DNA from: Kocuria massiliensis
GTDB taxonomy: Bacteria; Actinomycetota; Actinomycetes; Actinomycetales; Micrococcaceae
Reading direction: 5' to 3'
NCBI RefSeq assembly: GCF_900169715.1
Contig: NZ_LT835161.1
Span: 636,716 to 700,715 of the forward strand
DNA: 64,000 nucleotides
Part shown: positions 10,048-21,500 of the stretch, in pieces
Layout of the letters: every line of letters begins with the position of its first letter
How positions within the stretch are numbered: the stretch's first letter is position 1
Made by a program: the position numbers and the translations under genes
The notes under the pieces: generated by a model
Database searches by the model: none
What the model was told of the DNA's origin: nothing
What the model saw: the letters and a program-made list of their open reading frames with translations, nothing else

Positions 10048-12168
10048 ATGACACTATCTCAAGGTGATGGGGCGCCAGTAGGTTCGTCGAAAGACTCCGC
10101 GCCGCCCGAGGTTCAGCCTCGGCGCAAACGAGCATTCCGCCCAGAAATTCAGGGGTTGCGTGCCTTCGCAGTCCTCCTGGTGGCGATCTACCACATCTGG
10201 TTCGGCCGGGTATCCGGCGGTGTGGACGTCTTTCTGATGATTTCCGCGTTCCTCATGACGCTGTCCTTCACGGGCAAGATCGAGCGGGGAATCAGCATCA
10301 ACTGGAAACAGTTGAGCACGTACTGGGTGCACGTCTTTAAGCGCATCATGCCTTTGGTGGCCATCATCGTCGCGGCCTGCCTCGTGGCCACGAGATTCCT
10401 GCTGTCGCCAGGGCAGTGGTCGTCGATCATGCACGAGGCGTTCTCGGTCATCTTCTACTACGAGAACTGGTTCTCGATTTTCAACGCGGTGGACTACTAC
10501 GCCGCCGACTCCGGGGCGGCCTCTCCTTTCCGCCACTTCTGGTCGCTGTCTATTCAAGGCCAGATCTTCCTCATGTGGCCGCTGCTCTTCGCGCTGGGGA
10601 GTTTCCTAGTCGTCAAGTTCCGCTCCAAAGCCCGAGTGACGTTGGCCGTGATCTTCGGGCTGGTGTTCCTGGGCTCCTTCGCCTTCTCGGTCTACTACAC
10701 CGAGACCAACCAGACCGCCGCGTACTTCAATACCTTTGGCCGGCTCTGGGAATTTGCGTTGGGTTCCTTGATCGCCATTGTTCTGCCCTGGATCAAGGTT
10801 CCGAAGGTCGTTGGCGCCATCCTCACCTGGATCGGACTTCTCGCGATCTTGCTGTGTGGAGCCCTTCTGGACGTTCAGGGGCAGTTCCCCGGGTACATTG
10901 CCTTGTGGCCCACCCTCGCTGCGGCGTTCATCATCATCTGCGGTGAATCGACCACTCGCTGGGGTGCCGATCGCATCCTTAAGTGGAAGCCCCTGGTGTG
11001 GTTGGGGTCGAATTCCTATGGTCTCTACCTGGTGCACTGGCCGCTCCTCGTCTTCTTCCTGTCTGAGACCGATCAGGACAAGGCTGGTTTGTTCTCTGGT
11101 TTCGCGATTTTGGCCGTGTCGATTCTTCTCGCGTTCCTCTTGACCCGCTTCGTGGATACTCCGGTCCGACAGTGGAAGTGGGCCGAAGCCAAGAGGTGGC
11201 GGGCATTGGTCGTCGTCGCTGCCTGCGTCATGTTGGGCGCGGGAACGGTGATCGCGTGGCAGGGTCGCATCGCCTACGTGACTCAGAAGATTGAAGCTAA
11301 CGCGGATAAGAACAACCCGGGCGCCGAAATCCTCGATCCGGAGTACACCTACAAGGGCGACAAAGACCCCGGTCTTCTCCCCACCGCCATTAAGCGCAGC
11401 GAAGACTGGGCCCAGTCCAATGGCATGGGTGAGGAATGCTCCGAAGAGGACGACTTCGACAGAGATCTTTACGGTATGGACGGGGACGCCTGTTACCACG
11501 TGGTGAAGAACGACCATCCTTCTAAGCGCGTGGTCGCCGTCGGAAATAGCCATACCGAACAGTGGATGACGGCGATGGAGACCCAAGCTGAGGAACGCAA
11601 CTGGGATTTGGTGTTCCTCCGCGAACCAGGGTGCTTCTTCAGCTCGGTCGAAGACAACCGGGACGTGCCCTATTGCCAGACCTGGATTCCCAAGGCCGAG
11701 TCGGCGATCGAGGATTGGCATCCGGACAGTCTGATCATGCAGTCCACGTTCACGGCCTACGACGGCTCTGGCGAATCGATTCGCGCCGGTACCGAGGACC
11801 AAATCCGCAAGTGGACGGGTCAAGGCATTGGCGTCATCGGCATCCGGGACAACGCACGATTCGCGGAGTCGCAAGCGGACTGTGAACGCGAGAAGAGTTT
11901 CGACGAATGCACGTTCCCGCATGTCACCGGAAATACCCCCGACCCGACGCGCGCCTGGGAAGATCAAATCCCCGGTTACGGCGCGATCGACATGGACGAC
12001 CTCATCTGCCCGAACGGAATGTGTCCGCCGGCGATTGGGAATATATACACCTATATCGACAGCGGCCACCTCACCGCCACGTACATCCGGTCGATGAAAA
12101 AATTCATGGACCAACGGCTCGACGACGCGGTGAAGATCTCCGACGACGGCCTAGCCAAAAATAAGTAG
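10048..12168 (+). CDS. OafA/YrhL-type membrane O-acyltransferase with C-terminal SGNH domain
   Basis: 706 residues. The N-terminal half is an acyltransferase-3 domain: FRPEIQGLRAFAVLLVAIYH with the conserved arginine and histidine, about ten membrane helices to near residue 400, and the FRHFWSLSIQGQIFL motif. The C-terminal half is an extracytoplasmic SGNH hydrolase-like domain with GNSHTEQW (Ser501) and the distal DSGH (Asp671, His674). Such proteins O-acetylate cell-wall polymers, capsule or glycolipids. The ATG at 10048 is chosen for ACAGGAAG upstream and because homology begins shortly after. A monocistronic unit; the acceptor is unknown. Confidence 0.9.
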   Translation: MTLSQGDGAPVGSSKDSAPPEVQPRRKRAFRPEIQGLRAFAVLLVAIYHIWFGRVSGGVDVFLMISAFLMTLSFTGKIERGISINWKQLSTYWVHVFKRIMPLVAIIVAACLVATRFLLSPGQWSSIMHEAFSVIFYYENWFSIFNAVDYYAADSGAASPFRHFWSLSIQGQIFLMWPLLFALGSFLVVKFRSKARVTLAVIFGLVFLGSFAFSVYYTETNQTAAYFNTFGRLWEFALGSLIAIVLPWIKVPKVVGAILTWIGLLAILLCGALLDVQGQFPGYIALWPTLAAAFIIICGESTTRWGADRILKWKPLVWLGSNSYGLYLVHWPLLVFFLSETDQDKAGLFSGFAILAVSILLAFLLTRFVDTPVRQWKWAEAKRWRALVVVAACVMLGAGTVIAWQGRIAYVTQKIEANADKNNPGAEILDPEYTYKGDKDPGLLPTAIKRSEDWAQSNGMGEECSEEDDFDRDLYGMDGDACYHVVKNDHPSKRVVAVGNSHTEQWMTAMETQAEERNWDLVFLREPGCFFSSVEDNRDVPYCQTWIPKAESAIEDWHPDSLIMQSTFTAYDGSGESIRAGTEDQIRKWTGQGIGVIGIRDNARFAESQADCEREKSFDECTFPHVTGNTPDPTRAWEDQIPGYGAIDMDDLICPNGMCPPAIGNIYTYIDSGHLTATYIRSMKKFMDQRLDDAVKISDDGLAKNK

Positions 12169-12179
12169 CCGTCGATTAA

Positions 12180-13841
<1,662 letters not shown>

Positions 13842-13880
13842 ACCCGTCGCGTCGGGCCCATGACGCGCAGAAGGAAAACC

Positions 13881-15014
13881 GTGTCCTACGACATTCAAAT
13901 CGGACGCTCGAAAAGCGCCCGCCGGTCCTATTCACTGGACGATATCGCCCTGGTCCCTGCGCGCAGAACGCGGGATCCACGGGACGTATCCACCCAATGG
14001 CAAATCGACGCGTTCACCTTCGATACCCCGATTCTTGCCGCCCCCATGGATTCCGTGATGTCGCCTGAGACGGCCATTGCGATCGGCAAGCTCGGCGGTC
14101 TTGGCGTGCTGAATCTCGAAGGCCTATGGACGCGGTATGAGGATCCGGAACCCTACTTCGAAGAAATTTCTCTCTTGCCGCGCGATGACATGTCGTACGT
14201 GACGCGGCGAATGCAGGAGATTTACGCTGAGCCAATCAAGGCGGAGCTGATCACCGAGAGGCTCGCCCAGATCCGTGAAGCGGGCGTCGTCGTGGCTGGG
14301 GCGTTGACCCCGCAACGAACGCAGGAGTTCTACAAAACGGTGGTGAACGCGGGCACTGACTTGTTCGTCATTCGTGGGTCGACCGTTTCCGCCGAGCACG
14401 TTTCTCAGAACCAGGAACCTCTGGACCTCAAGAAGTTCATTTACGAACTCGATGTCCCGGTGATCGTCGGTGGCGCCGCCGGATACACCCCAGCCTTGCA
14501 CTTGATGCGTACGGGCGCCGCGGGCGTGCTCGTCGGATTCGGTGGCGGCGCTACCACCACGACCCGGCGTGCCCTGGGCATTCACGCGGCCATGGCTTCG
14601 GCAATTTCAGATGTGGCTGCGGCACGCGGCGACTACCTGGATGAGTCCGGCGGACGCTATGTTCATGTGATCGCTGACGGCGGCCTTGGCGTCTCCGGCG
14701 ATATGGTCAAGGCGATGGCCATGGGTGCAGACGCCGTGATGGTGGGTGCTCCATTGGCCCGGGCCACCGAAGCTCCCGGGCGCGGATACCACTGGGGCCC
14801 GGAGGCACACCACCATGAATTCCCGCGGGGGACTCGGACCCCGATGAGCCAAGTGGGCTCCCTCGAGGAAGTCATGTACGGTCCGTCGCATCACGTGGAT
14901 GGCACCTCCAACCTCATGGGTGCGTTGCGGCGCGCCATGGCCACGACGGGATATTCGAACCTCAAGGAATTCCAACGTTCCGAAGTTCTCCTGACGGGCC
15001 GGCCCCAATACTGA
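13881..15014 (+). CDS. guaB3: GuaB3 family IMP dehydrogenase-related protein
   Basis: 377-residue TIM-barrel protein of the GuaB family that lacks the CBS pair. The start MSYDIQIGRSKSARR, APMDSVMSP and GVLNLEGLWTRYEDPE are typical of the second GuaB-like gene that follows guaB in most actinobacteria. I see VIRGSTVSAEH where GuaB carries part of its active-site region and no GSICTT loop, so it is not an orthodox IMP dehydrogenase. GTG at 13881 has AGAAGGA upstream; an in-frame ATG at 13860 is less likely. Probably cotranscribed with guaB (39-base gap). Confidence 0.88.
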   Translation: MSYDIQIGRSKSARRSYSLDDIALVPARRTRDPRDVSTQWQIDAFTFDTPILAAPMDSVMSPETAIAIGKLGGLGVLNLEGLWTRYEDPEPYFEEISLLPRDDMSYVTRRMQEIYAEPIKAELITERLAQIREAGVVVAGALTPQRTQEFYKTVVNAGTDLFVIRGSTVSAEHVSQNQEPLDLKKFIYELDVPVIVGGAAGYTPALHLMRTGAAGVLVGFGGGATTTTRRALGIHAAMASAISDVAAARGDYLDESGGRYVHVIADGGLGVSGDMVKAMAMGADAVMVGAPLARATEAPGRGYHWGPEAHHHEFPRGTRTPMSQVGSLEEVMYGPSHHVDGTSNLMGALRRAMATTGYSNLKEFQRSEVLLTGRPQY

Positions 15015-15088
15015 TAGCCCTGTGCGGCGATCTGTCCGTGCAAGATCGCGGCACTTTCCCGACTTGGGGACGCCTCAAGCTCAACCGA

Positions 15089-15094
15089 TAGACT
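15089..15094 (+). promoter_or_regulatory. Putative -10 of leaderless SURF1 transcript
   Basis: TAGACT followed by 7 bases and the GTG start; a weak TTGGGG lies 19 bases upstream of the hexamer. No Shine-Dalgarno. Confidence 0.5.
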
Positions 15095-15101
15095 GGACGA
15101 C

Positions 15102-16112
15102 GTGCTCAAATTAGCCTTCACGCCTCGATGGTTAGGGGCGCTGGTGTTGGCCCTCGCCTTGGCCACAGGATTCATGCTCCTGAGCCAGTGGCAACTCGGA
15201 TCGGCCGATTCGCACCAGATCGATGCCAACCCGGCCAAAGAGACCGCGCGCCCGCTGGAAGAGGTTGCCCAGCCTTTGACGCCCGTGTTGGCCAGCCAGG
15301 CGGACTCGATGGTCATCGTGAAGGGGCACTATGTCGAGAAATCGAGTCGGCTCGTCGAAAACCGCGTCAATGATGGGACCAAGGGGTACTGGGTCGTCAG
15401 CCAGCTTCAGACGGACGATACCGCGACCCAAGGACACGAAAAGTACTCCGTCGCCGTGGCACGTGGATTTACCACGAACCCCGATCCCCATGCCATCACT
15501 CAGGAGCCCCAAGGGCCGGTGACGGTGACCGGCCGCCTGGTGGCGAACGAAGGCCCCGTGACGAGCAAGAAAGCAGGATCCACCGAAGTCTTGGGCTCCG
15601 CCGCCACGGCGCAACTCACCAACGTGTGGAATACCCCGTTGTATGCCGGAACCGTCACCGCGACGTCGGAGACTACCGGAAATGAATCGGTTCCCCTGAC
15701 CGACGACGGAAAAGTGCGCAACGACGCTACGCTGGCTTCTCCACATGACGGCCTCGAGAAGATCCACACTGAGCAAGTCGTAGACCATTCGGTGAACTGG
15801 CTGAATATTTTCTACGCCATCGAGTGGGTCGTCTTCGCAGTATTCGCGATCTTCCTCTGGTGGCGGCTGCTCTCCGACGACCACGAACGTCGGACGCATC
15901 CAGAGAAGTACTACGAGTTCGCTCCCTCCCACCACGAGAATCTCTTTTTCGAAGAGGAGACGGGGCGCCACTACTATTACGATTCCGAGCACGACCGGTA
16001 TTACTACTACGACGAACCGGACGCCACGGATTCTTCCACCACGGCCGCATCTGGTCATTCCCAGGTGAATGCGGCTCACAACCAGCAACGAGGTAATCAC
16101 GGTGACCGATAA
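15102..16112 (+). CDS. SURF1 family protein (cytochrome oxidase biogenesis)
   Basis: SURF1 proteins help insert haem A during assembly of aa3-type cytochrome oxidase in the membrane. Residues about 10-30 form the first helix (FTPRWLGALVLALALATGF), VIVKGHYVE begins the conserved periplasmic-side domain, and NWLNIFYAIEWVVFAVFAIF is the second helix with the family Asn-Trp. 336 residues is longer than usual because of a cytoplasmic tail of about 80 residues that is unusually rich in Tyr, His and acidic residues (RHYYYDSEHDRYYYYDEPD). Overlaps the DUF3817 gene by 11 bases. Confidence 0.85.
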   Translation: MLKLAFTPRWLGALVLALALATGFMLLSQWQLGSADSHQIDANPAKETARPLEEVAQPLTPVLASQADSMVIVKGHYVEKSSRLVENRVNDGTKGYWVVSQLQTDDTATQGHEKYSVAVARGFTTNPDPHAITQEPQGPVTVTGRLVANEGPVTSKKAGSTEVLGSAATAQLTNVWNTPLYAGTVTATSETTGNESVPLTDDGKVRNDATLASPHDGLEKIHTEQVVDHSVNWLNIFYAIEWVVFAVFAIFLWWRLLSDDHERRTHPEKYYEFAPSHHENLFFEEETGRHYYYDSEHDRYYYYDEPDATDSSTTAASGHSQVNAAHNQQRGNHGDR

Positions 16113-16665
16113 CCCCACACCTGAGAATCGACCGAGGCCCGTAGAACGTACCGACGGTAAGCGAGTGCCGCTACCCGAGGAAGCTACGCCTGGCAAAGCC
16201 GGACCGGTCCGAGTCACGCGACGCAAATTCGGCGGTACACAGGCTCAAATCCGGGGTGCCCTGTCGATTTATAAGTACTGCGCCTGGATTTCCGGCACAT
16301 TCTTGCTCTTGCTCGTCGTCGAGATGATTACTCGTTACGTGTTCGGCTACGACCTGATGGCTGGCGCCACCAACGCAGCGACCGGCGAGAACGTCGCCTT
16401 AGGCTGGCTCAACCGGAATACTGGGAACCTCACGGGCGGACTCAACATTTCTACCGGCGTACTGATTGTCCACGGCTGGTTCTACGTGATCTACCTGCTC
16501 GCGTGCTTCCGGCTGTGGCTTTTGATGCGGTGGCCGTTGGCTCAGCTGATCGTGATGGCTTTGGGCGGCGTCGTGCCGTTCTTGTCTTTCATCGTTGAAC
16601 GAAAGATTCACCGCGAAACCGTGGCCCAGGTGGCCGCGAATCCCAAGTCCACCAAGCGGTACTAG
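16102..16665 (+). CDS. DUF3817 integral membrane protein
   Basis: 187 residues: a polar N-terminus of about 60 residues, then three membrane helices around IYKYCAWISGTFLLLLVVEM, GVLIVHGWFYVIYLLACFRLW and LIVMALGGVVPFLSFIVERK. The closing FIVERKIHRE motif is typical of DUF3817, a family often beside SURF1 or guaA in actinobacteria and of unknown role. The GTG at 16102 is preferred (GAGG upstream); the frame is open back to 16069. Sits between SURF1 and guaA, 99 bases before guaA. Confidence 0.82.
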   Translation: MTDNPTPENRPRPVERTDGKRVPLPEEATPGKAGPVRVTRRKFGGTQAQIRGALSIYKYCAWISGTFLLLLVVEMITRYVFGYDLMAGATNAATGENVALGWLNRNTGNLTGGLNISTGVLIVHGWFYVIYLLACFRLWLLMRWPLAQLIVMALGGVVPFLSFIVERKIHRETVAQVAANPKSTKRY

Positions 16666-16764
16666 CCGTGTGAGGTGAGTCGGGGTGTCCTAGACTGAAG
16701 GTCGTGGAGCTCGGCGAACCCGGAGCTACGTGCACGCATCCATTCCAACCACGAAGGTAAGGCA

Positions 16765-18363
16765 GTGACCCTATCCGAAACCTCGGCACCAACGGAGCTG
16801 GAAGAGCGCCCCGTCCTGGTCGTTGACTACGGCGCCCAATACGCGCAGTTGATTGCGCGGCGCGTCCGTGACGCGAACGTCTATTCGGAAATCGTTCCGC
16901 ACACGATGTCCGCAGAGGACATGCTCGCCAAGAACCCAGCGGCGATCGTCCTTTCCGGCGGTCCTTCGAGCGTCTACGCCGACGGCGCCCCGGCCGGACA
17001 TCCCGATCTGTACAACTCTGGCGTGCCGGTATTCGGCATCTGCTACGGGTTCCAGGTCATGGCTCAGACGCTCGGCGGAACTGTGGCCAAGACAGGGCTG
17101 CGGGAGTACGGCGCCACCGATGCCACCTTGACGGGTGGGGGAGTTTCCTTCCTTGGCGGTACACCGGTGACTCAGAACGTGTGGATGAGTCACGGCGACT
17201 CGGTCACCGAGGCTCCCAGCGGTTTTGAGGTGCTGGCCAGCACGGAAGGTGCCCCTGTCGCGGCGTTCGTCAACGAGGCTCGGAAGCTTGGCGGCGTGCA
17301 GTGGCACCCCGAGGTCAAGCACTCGGACTTCGGGCAGCAGATTCTCGAAAATTTCCTCTTCAACGTGGCGGGATTGAAGCCCACGTGGACGACGGGCAAC
17401 GTCATCGACGAGCAGGTCGAGAAGATTCGCCACCAGGTGGGGGACGCCAAAGTGATCTGTGCCCTGTCCGGCGGCGTCGATAGCTCGGTGGCCGCGGCAC
17501 TCGTACACCGTGCCGTCGGCGACCAACTGACATGCTTTTTCATCGATCACGGGCTCCTTCGAGAAGGAGAACGCGAACAGGTGGAGCAGGACTACGCCGA
17601 GACGATGGGCATCAAGGTCGTCACGATCGACGAGTCCGACCGCTTCTTGAACGCCTTAGCCGGTGTGAGCGATCCCGAGACGAAGCGCAAGGCGATCGGC
17701 CGCGAGTTTATTCGGTCCTTCGAGGCGGCGCAGCGAAAGCTCGTGGCCGAGGCCGGCGGCTCGGGCGAAGACATCAAGTTCTTGGTCCAGGGGACCCTCT
17801 ATCCCGACGTCGTGGAGTCCGGCGGTGGCGAGGGCGCGGCCAACATCAAGTCGCACCACAACGTGGGCGGCCTACCCGATGACCTGGCTTTCGATCTCGT
17901 CGAACCATTGCGCACGCTGTTTAAGGACGAAGTCCGCGCGATTGGTCGGGAATTGGGCGTTCCCGAAAAGATCGTGGCCCGGCAGCCTTTCCCCGGGCCC
18001 GGCCTGGGGATTCGTGTCATCGGCGAAGTGACGCGAGAGAACCTCACGGTCTTGCGTGCGGCCGACGCCATCGCACGGGCCGAGCTGACCCGGGCGGGAC
18101 TGGATGAAGAAGTCTGGCAGATGCCCGTTGTCCTGTTGTCGCAAGTCCGTTCCGTCGGTGTTCAGGGCGATGGTCGTACCTATGGTCACCCGATCGTGTT
18201 GCGGCCGGTGTCTTCGGAAGATGCCATGACCGCCGACTGGTCTCGCCTCCCGTACGACCTGCTGGCTCGGATCTCGAATCGCATTACCAACGAGGTGGAA
18301 GAGGTTAATCGCGTGGTGCTTGACGTGACCTCTAAGCCTCCGGGAACCATCGAGTGGGAGTAA
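16765..18363 (+). CDS. guaA: GMP synthase (glutamine-hydrolysing)
   Basis: Makes GMP from XMP, ATP and glutamine. The class I glutamine amidotransferase has Cys93 in GICYGFQ and His181/Glu183 in WHPEV. The ATP pyrophosphatase PP-loop is LSGGVDSS (Ser235 onward). The C-terminal dimer domain ends in KPPGTIEWE. 532 residues, normal. GTG start with GAAGG upstream. A TAGACT hexamer at 16691-16696 may be its promoter -10, giving a leader of about 60 bases. Confidence 0.97.
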   Translation: MTLSETSAPTELEERPVLVVDYGAQYAQLIARRVRDANVYSEIVPHTMSAEDMLAKNPAAIVLSGGPSSVYADGAPAGHPDLYNSGVPVFGICYGFQVMAQTLGGTVAKTGLREYGATDATLTGGGVSFLGGTPVTQNVWMSHGDSVTEAPSGFEVLASTEGAPVAAFVNEARKLGGVQWHPEVKHSDFGQQILENFLFNVAGLKPTWTTGNVIDEQVEKIRHQVGDAKVICALSGGVDSSVAAALVHRAVGDQLTCFFIDHGLLREGEREQVEQDYAETMGIKVVTIDESDRFLNALAGVSDPETKRKAIGREFIRSFEAAQRKLVAEAGGSGEDIKFLVQGTLYPDVVESGGGEGAANIKSHHNVGGLPDDLAFDLVEPLRTLFKDEVRAIGRELGVPEKIVARQPFPGPGLGIRVIGEVTRENLTVLRAADAIARAELTRAGLDEEVWQMPVVLLSQVRSVGVQGDGRTYGHPIVLRPVSSEDAMTADWSRLPYDLLARISNRITNEVEEVNRVVLDVTSKPPGTIEWE

Positions 18364-18572
18364 CAGTCTGGGCCACGCCCGCCGGCTGAATCCCACGGTC
18401 TTCCACGGCCCGCTTCGCCCCGTGCGCGGCGGGCCGTGGTGCTTTAAAGGGGATGGAATTCTCTTCGAGTGCGACATCGGAGGAGCGGACCTCATACTAT
18501 AGATGTGGTGCGCCGGTTTCGGCCGCCCATCGATGTGCGAACACCGTCCGACCACACGGAAGCAGAGGCAAC

Positions 18573-21500
18573 GTGACGAAGCCAGATCCCGCCGAGCAGC
18601 ACGAGAATGACCCGTCGAAGGACTCGGCGTCGAATTCCTCGCGAACGTCGGTTCCCTGGGCTACCCCACAGCGCGTTGAGACGACGTCGGACGAGACCCT
18701 CAACCGTGATGCCTCGCAGAGCGAGGTCAGCGACGACGAGGCCCCGGCGGGCGAGCGCAACGTGCACATCGCCCGGGTCGGAACCGCCGGTGCGGAAGCC
18801 GCGGATCCGGGATCTCTCGATTCGATGACGACGTGGGCCACGACGCCGGGCGATGATGCCCCGACCGCCGACTCGCCGCAGTCGGACCATGAAGCGGCCT
18901 CGAGGGCAGACGAACGACCCATTGCGGAATCCCGCGTGCGCCCCGAGAAATCTCCCGCAGAGTCACAACCGTCGGTCACAGAGAGGGAGGACTCCGACCC
19001 TCAACCCGCCACGGAGAACCCAACGACGGTGGAATCCAACGCCGAGCATGAACTCTTGCTGGAACGGTGGCTACACCAGGTGGACGTGTACACCGGTCCG
19101 GACGCGTTGCTGGACTTCAACCTGGTCGACAACGTTCACATTGACCTGACCGATTCCAACCCGTCCGGCTATGCGCAGTTGCTGGCTGGTCGCAAGACTC
19201 GTCTGTCCACGATCCTTCGCGATCGTGCGACCTTCACCAACGGTGTCCGCGCCGCGCGGGCCATCCGAGCCAAGATTTTTGAATTGGACGCGGATCACGG
19301 TCTCGACGCCGGCTACCTCGCGGCGGGCACGGCGTCGTGGTTTGCTTCACGCAACCCCTCGGGGACTCCCGATGGCGCCCGGGGTGAACGCCGCCATATT
19401 GCTCCGGTTCTCCTCGCGCCGATCGTCATCAACCCTCACCCTGACGGCGACGACTTCGAGCTGAGGATCAATGGGCCCGCGAGGCTCAATCCGGCAATGG
19501 TCCGCCAGTTGCGCCGCGATTTCGGAATCGACCTTTATGCCGAGGGAGTGCATCGTAAAGCGACGTCGGGATCACGCCTCACGCCCGACGCGGTCCTCGA
19601 AGCTTTGCGGGCCGTCTGCATGGACGTGCCCGGGATGCACATTGAGGCGCGAACCGTGATTTCCACGTTCGCGGATCTGTCCGACACGGTTGGGTCATTG
19701 CCGACTAGCGCGGAATCCGGACTCCTGAGGGACGTTTCTCACCTGAATCGCGCTCAGATCAACAAACCGCGCACTCGGCGAGAATTCGCGACGACGCCGG
19801 TGCCGCCCGATGAGGTTAACCCCGCCGACGAGGTCTTGGTGTACGACGCCGACGAGCGCGTGTCCGAGATTGTTCAGCGGGCCCGGGCGGGGGAGTCGAT
19901 GACCGTGACGGCTCCCGCGGGCACGCAACACCTTCGTGCGGCCTTGAACGTGGTGGCCGGGCTCTTGGCCGAAGGCAAATCCGTCATGGTTTTGGCGGAA
20001 CGCCGGGAGACCTTGGCGAACGTTCGCCGTCGTCTTGCCGAGCTCGGCCTCGACGACCTCACGTTGGAGATCGGTGAAGAGCATTCGCCGGAGGGCCTCA
20101 CCAGGGACTTCATCGAATCGATTGTTCGTTATGAAAAGGCCGTGGAGCCGAGGCTCTCGGGACTGCACGAAGACCTCGTAGAGAGCCGCCGCAAGCTCGT
20201 CCAGCACGTCGAGTCGCTACGGTGGCGCGACGAGCGCTGGGGCGTTTCGCCTTTGCAGGCGATGCAGACCCTCGCGGAACTCACCTCGCGTGAAAATGCG
20301 CCGTCCACCCGGGTCCGATTCAAGCGCGCCGTCATGGACGCCACAGTGGACCGCGAAGAGACCGTGGCACAGCTGGAACGAGCAGCCGAACTGCGAGCCT
20401 TCAACCCCACAACACGAACCGCACCATGGTACGGAGCGCGGCTCGTCAACACGGAGGAAACCAAGCAGGCGCGTGCCCTCGTGCGGGAGATCCTCGAGCA
20501 GACCAGGTCCTTGCGGTCCGAGATCGGCACCAGCTTCGAGTCGATCGGTCTTTCCCCGGAGAATACGTTGGCCGGGTGGAAGAGACAGCTGAACCTGCTT
20601 GATGGAATCCGAGGCTCGTTGAAGAGGTTTAATCGGGATATCTTCCTGCGCCCCGTCACCGACTTGATCGCCGCCACCGCCTCGGCGACGTGGCGTCGTG
20701 AGCGCGGTATCGAGATGTCGGCGCTCCAGCGCTCGCGATTGCGCCGGGCGGCCAAGGAATACATCGTTCCTCAAGTTCACATCGACGATCTGCACCAGGC
20801 CCTCATCACCGTTCAGGAGCAGCGGGAGCAGTGGCAGGAGTGGGCTCTCGAAGGACGAACCGTCCAGTTGCCGGGGCAGCTGGAAGAGATGCTCACTGCC
20901 TATGGTCGGTTGTCTGACGACATCAGTGACCTGGCGATCGTGATGGAAGAAAGCCCGTCCCGCAAGGACTACTTCGCCCTCTCCATCTCGGAGCTCTTGG
21001 AGACCTTCGAGGCGATGGCCAATGATCGCTTTGTGCTGGATACCTTGCCCGAGCGCGATCGCTTGATGCACATTCTTCGGGGCAAGGGCCTCGAAGAGCT
21101 GCTGGCAGATCTCGAGGAGCGTCATGTTCCAGGCCCCCAGGTGGGAGCCGAATTGGATCTTGCCTGGTGGCAATCGGCCTTTGAAATCATGTTGGACCGT
21201 CCCGAGGTCAACCTCGTCAGCGGGAAGTCGCTGGCCCAGTGGGAGTCCACGTTCCGGCGTTCCGACGCCGCTCACATTGCTTCCGGCCCGTCCCGGGTGC
21301 GCTACAGCGCTGCTCGCGGGTGGAATCGCCGGGTCCAGCTGAAACCGGTCCAGGCGCGTGAACTCCGTCAGATTCTCAAGGGAGCCCCCATCGGGTTGGC
21401 GGGATACTTCGACCGTGCCCCAGACGTCGTCGCTGGCCTGCGTCCGCTGTGGCTTTCGAGTCCCTTCGGTGTCGGAAGGGCTCTGCCGTCTTCTGCCCGG

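Noticed and set aside
10606..12114. 502-codon minus-strand frame opposite the acyltransferase
   Set aside because: Shadow of the SGNH-acyltransferase reading frame; composition is nonsense for a soluble protein.
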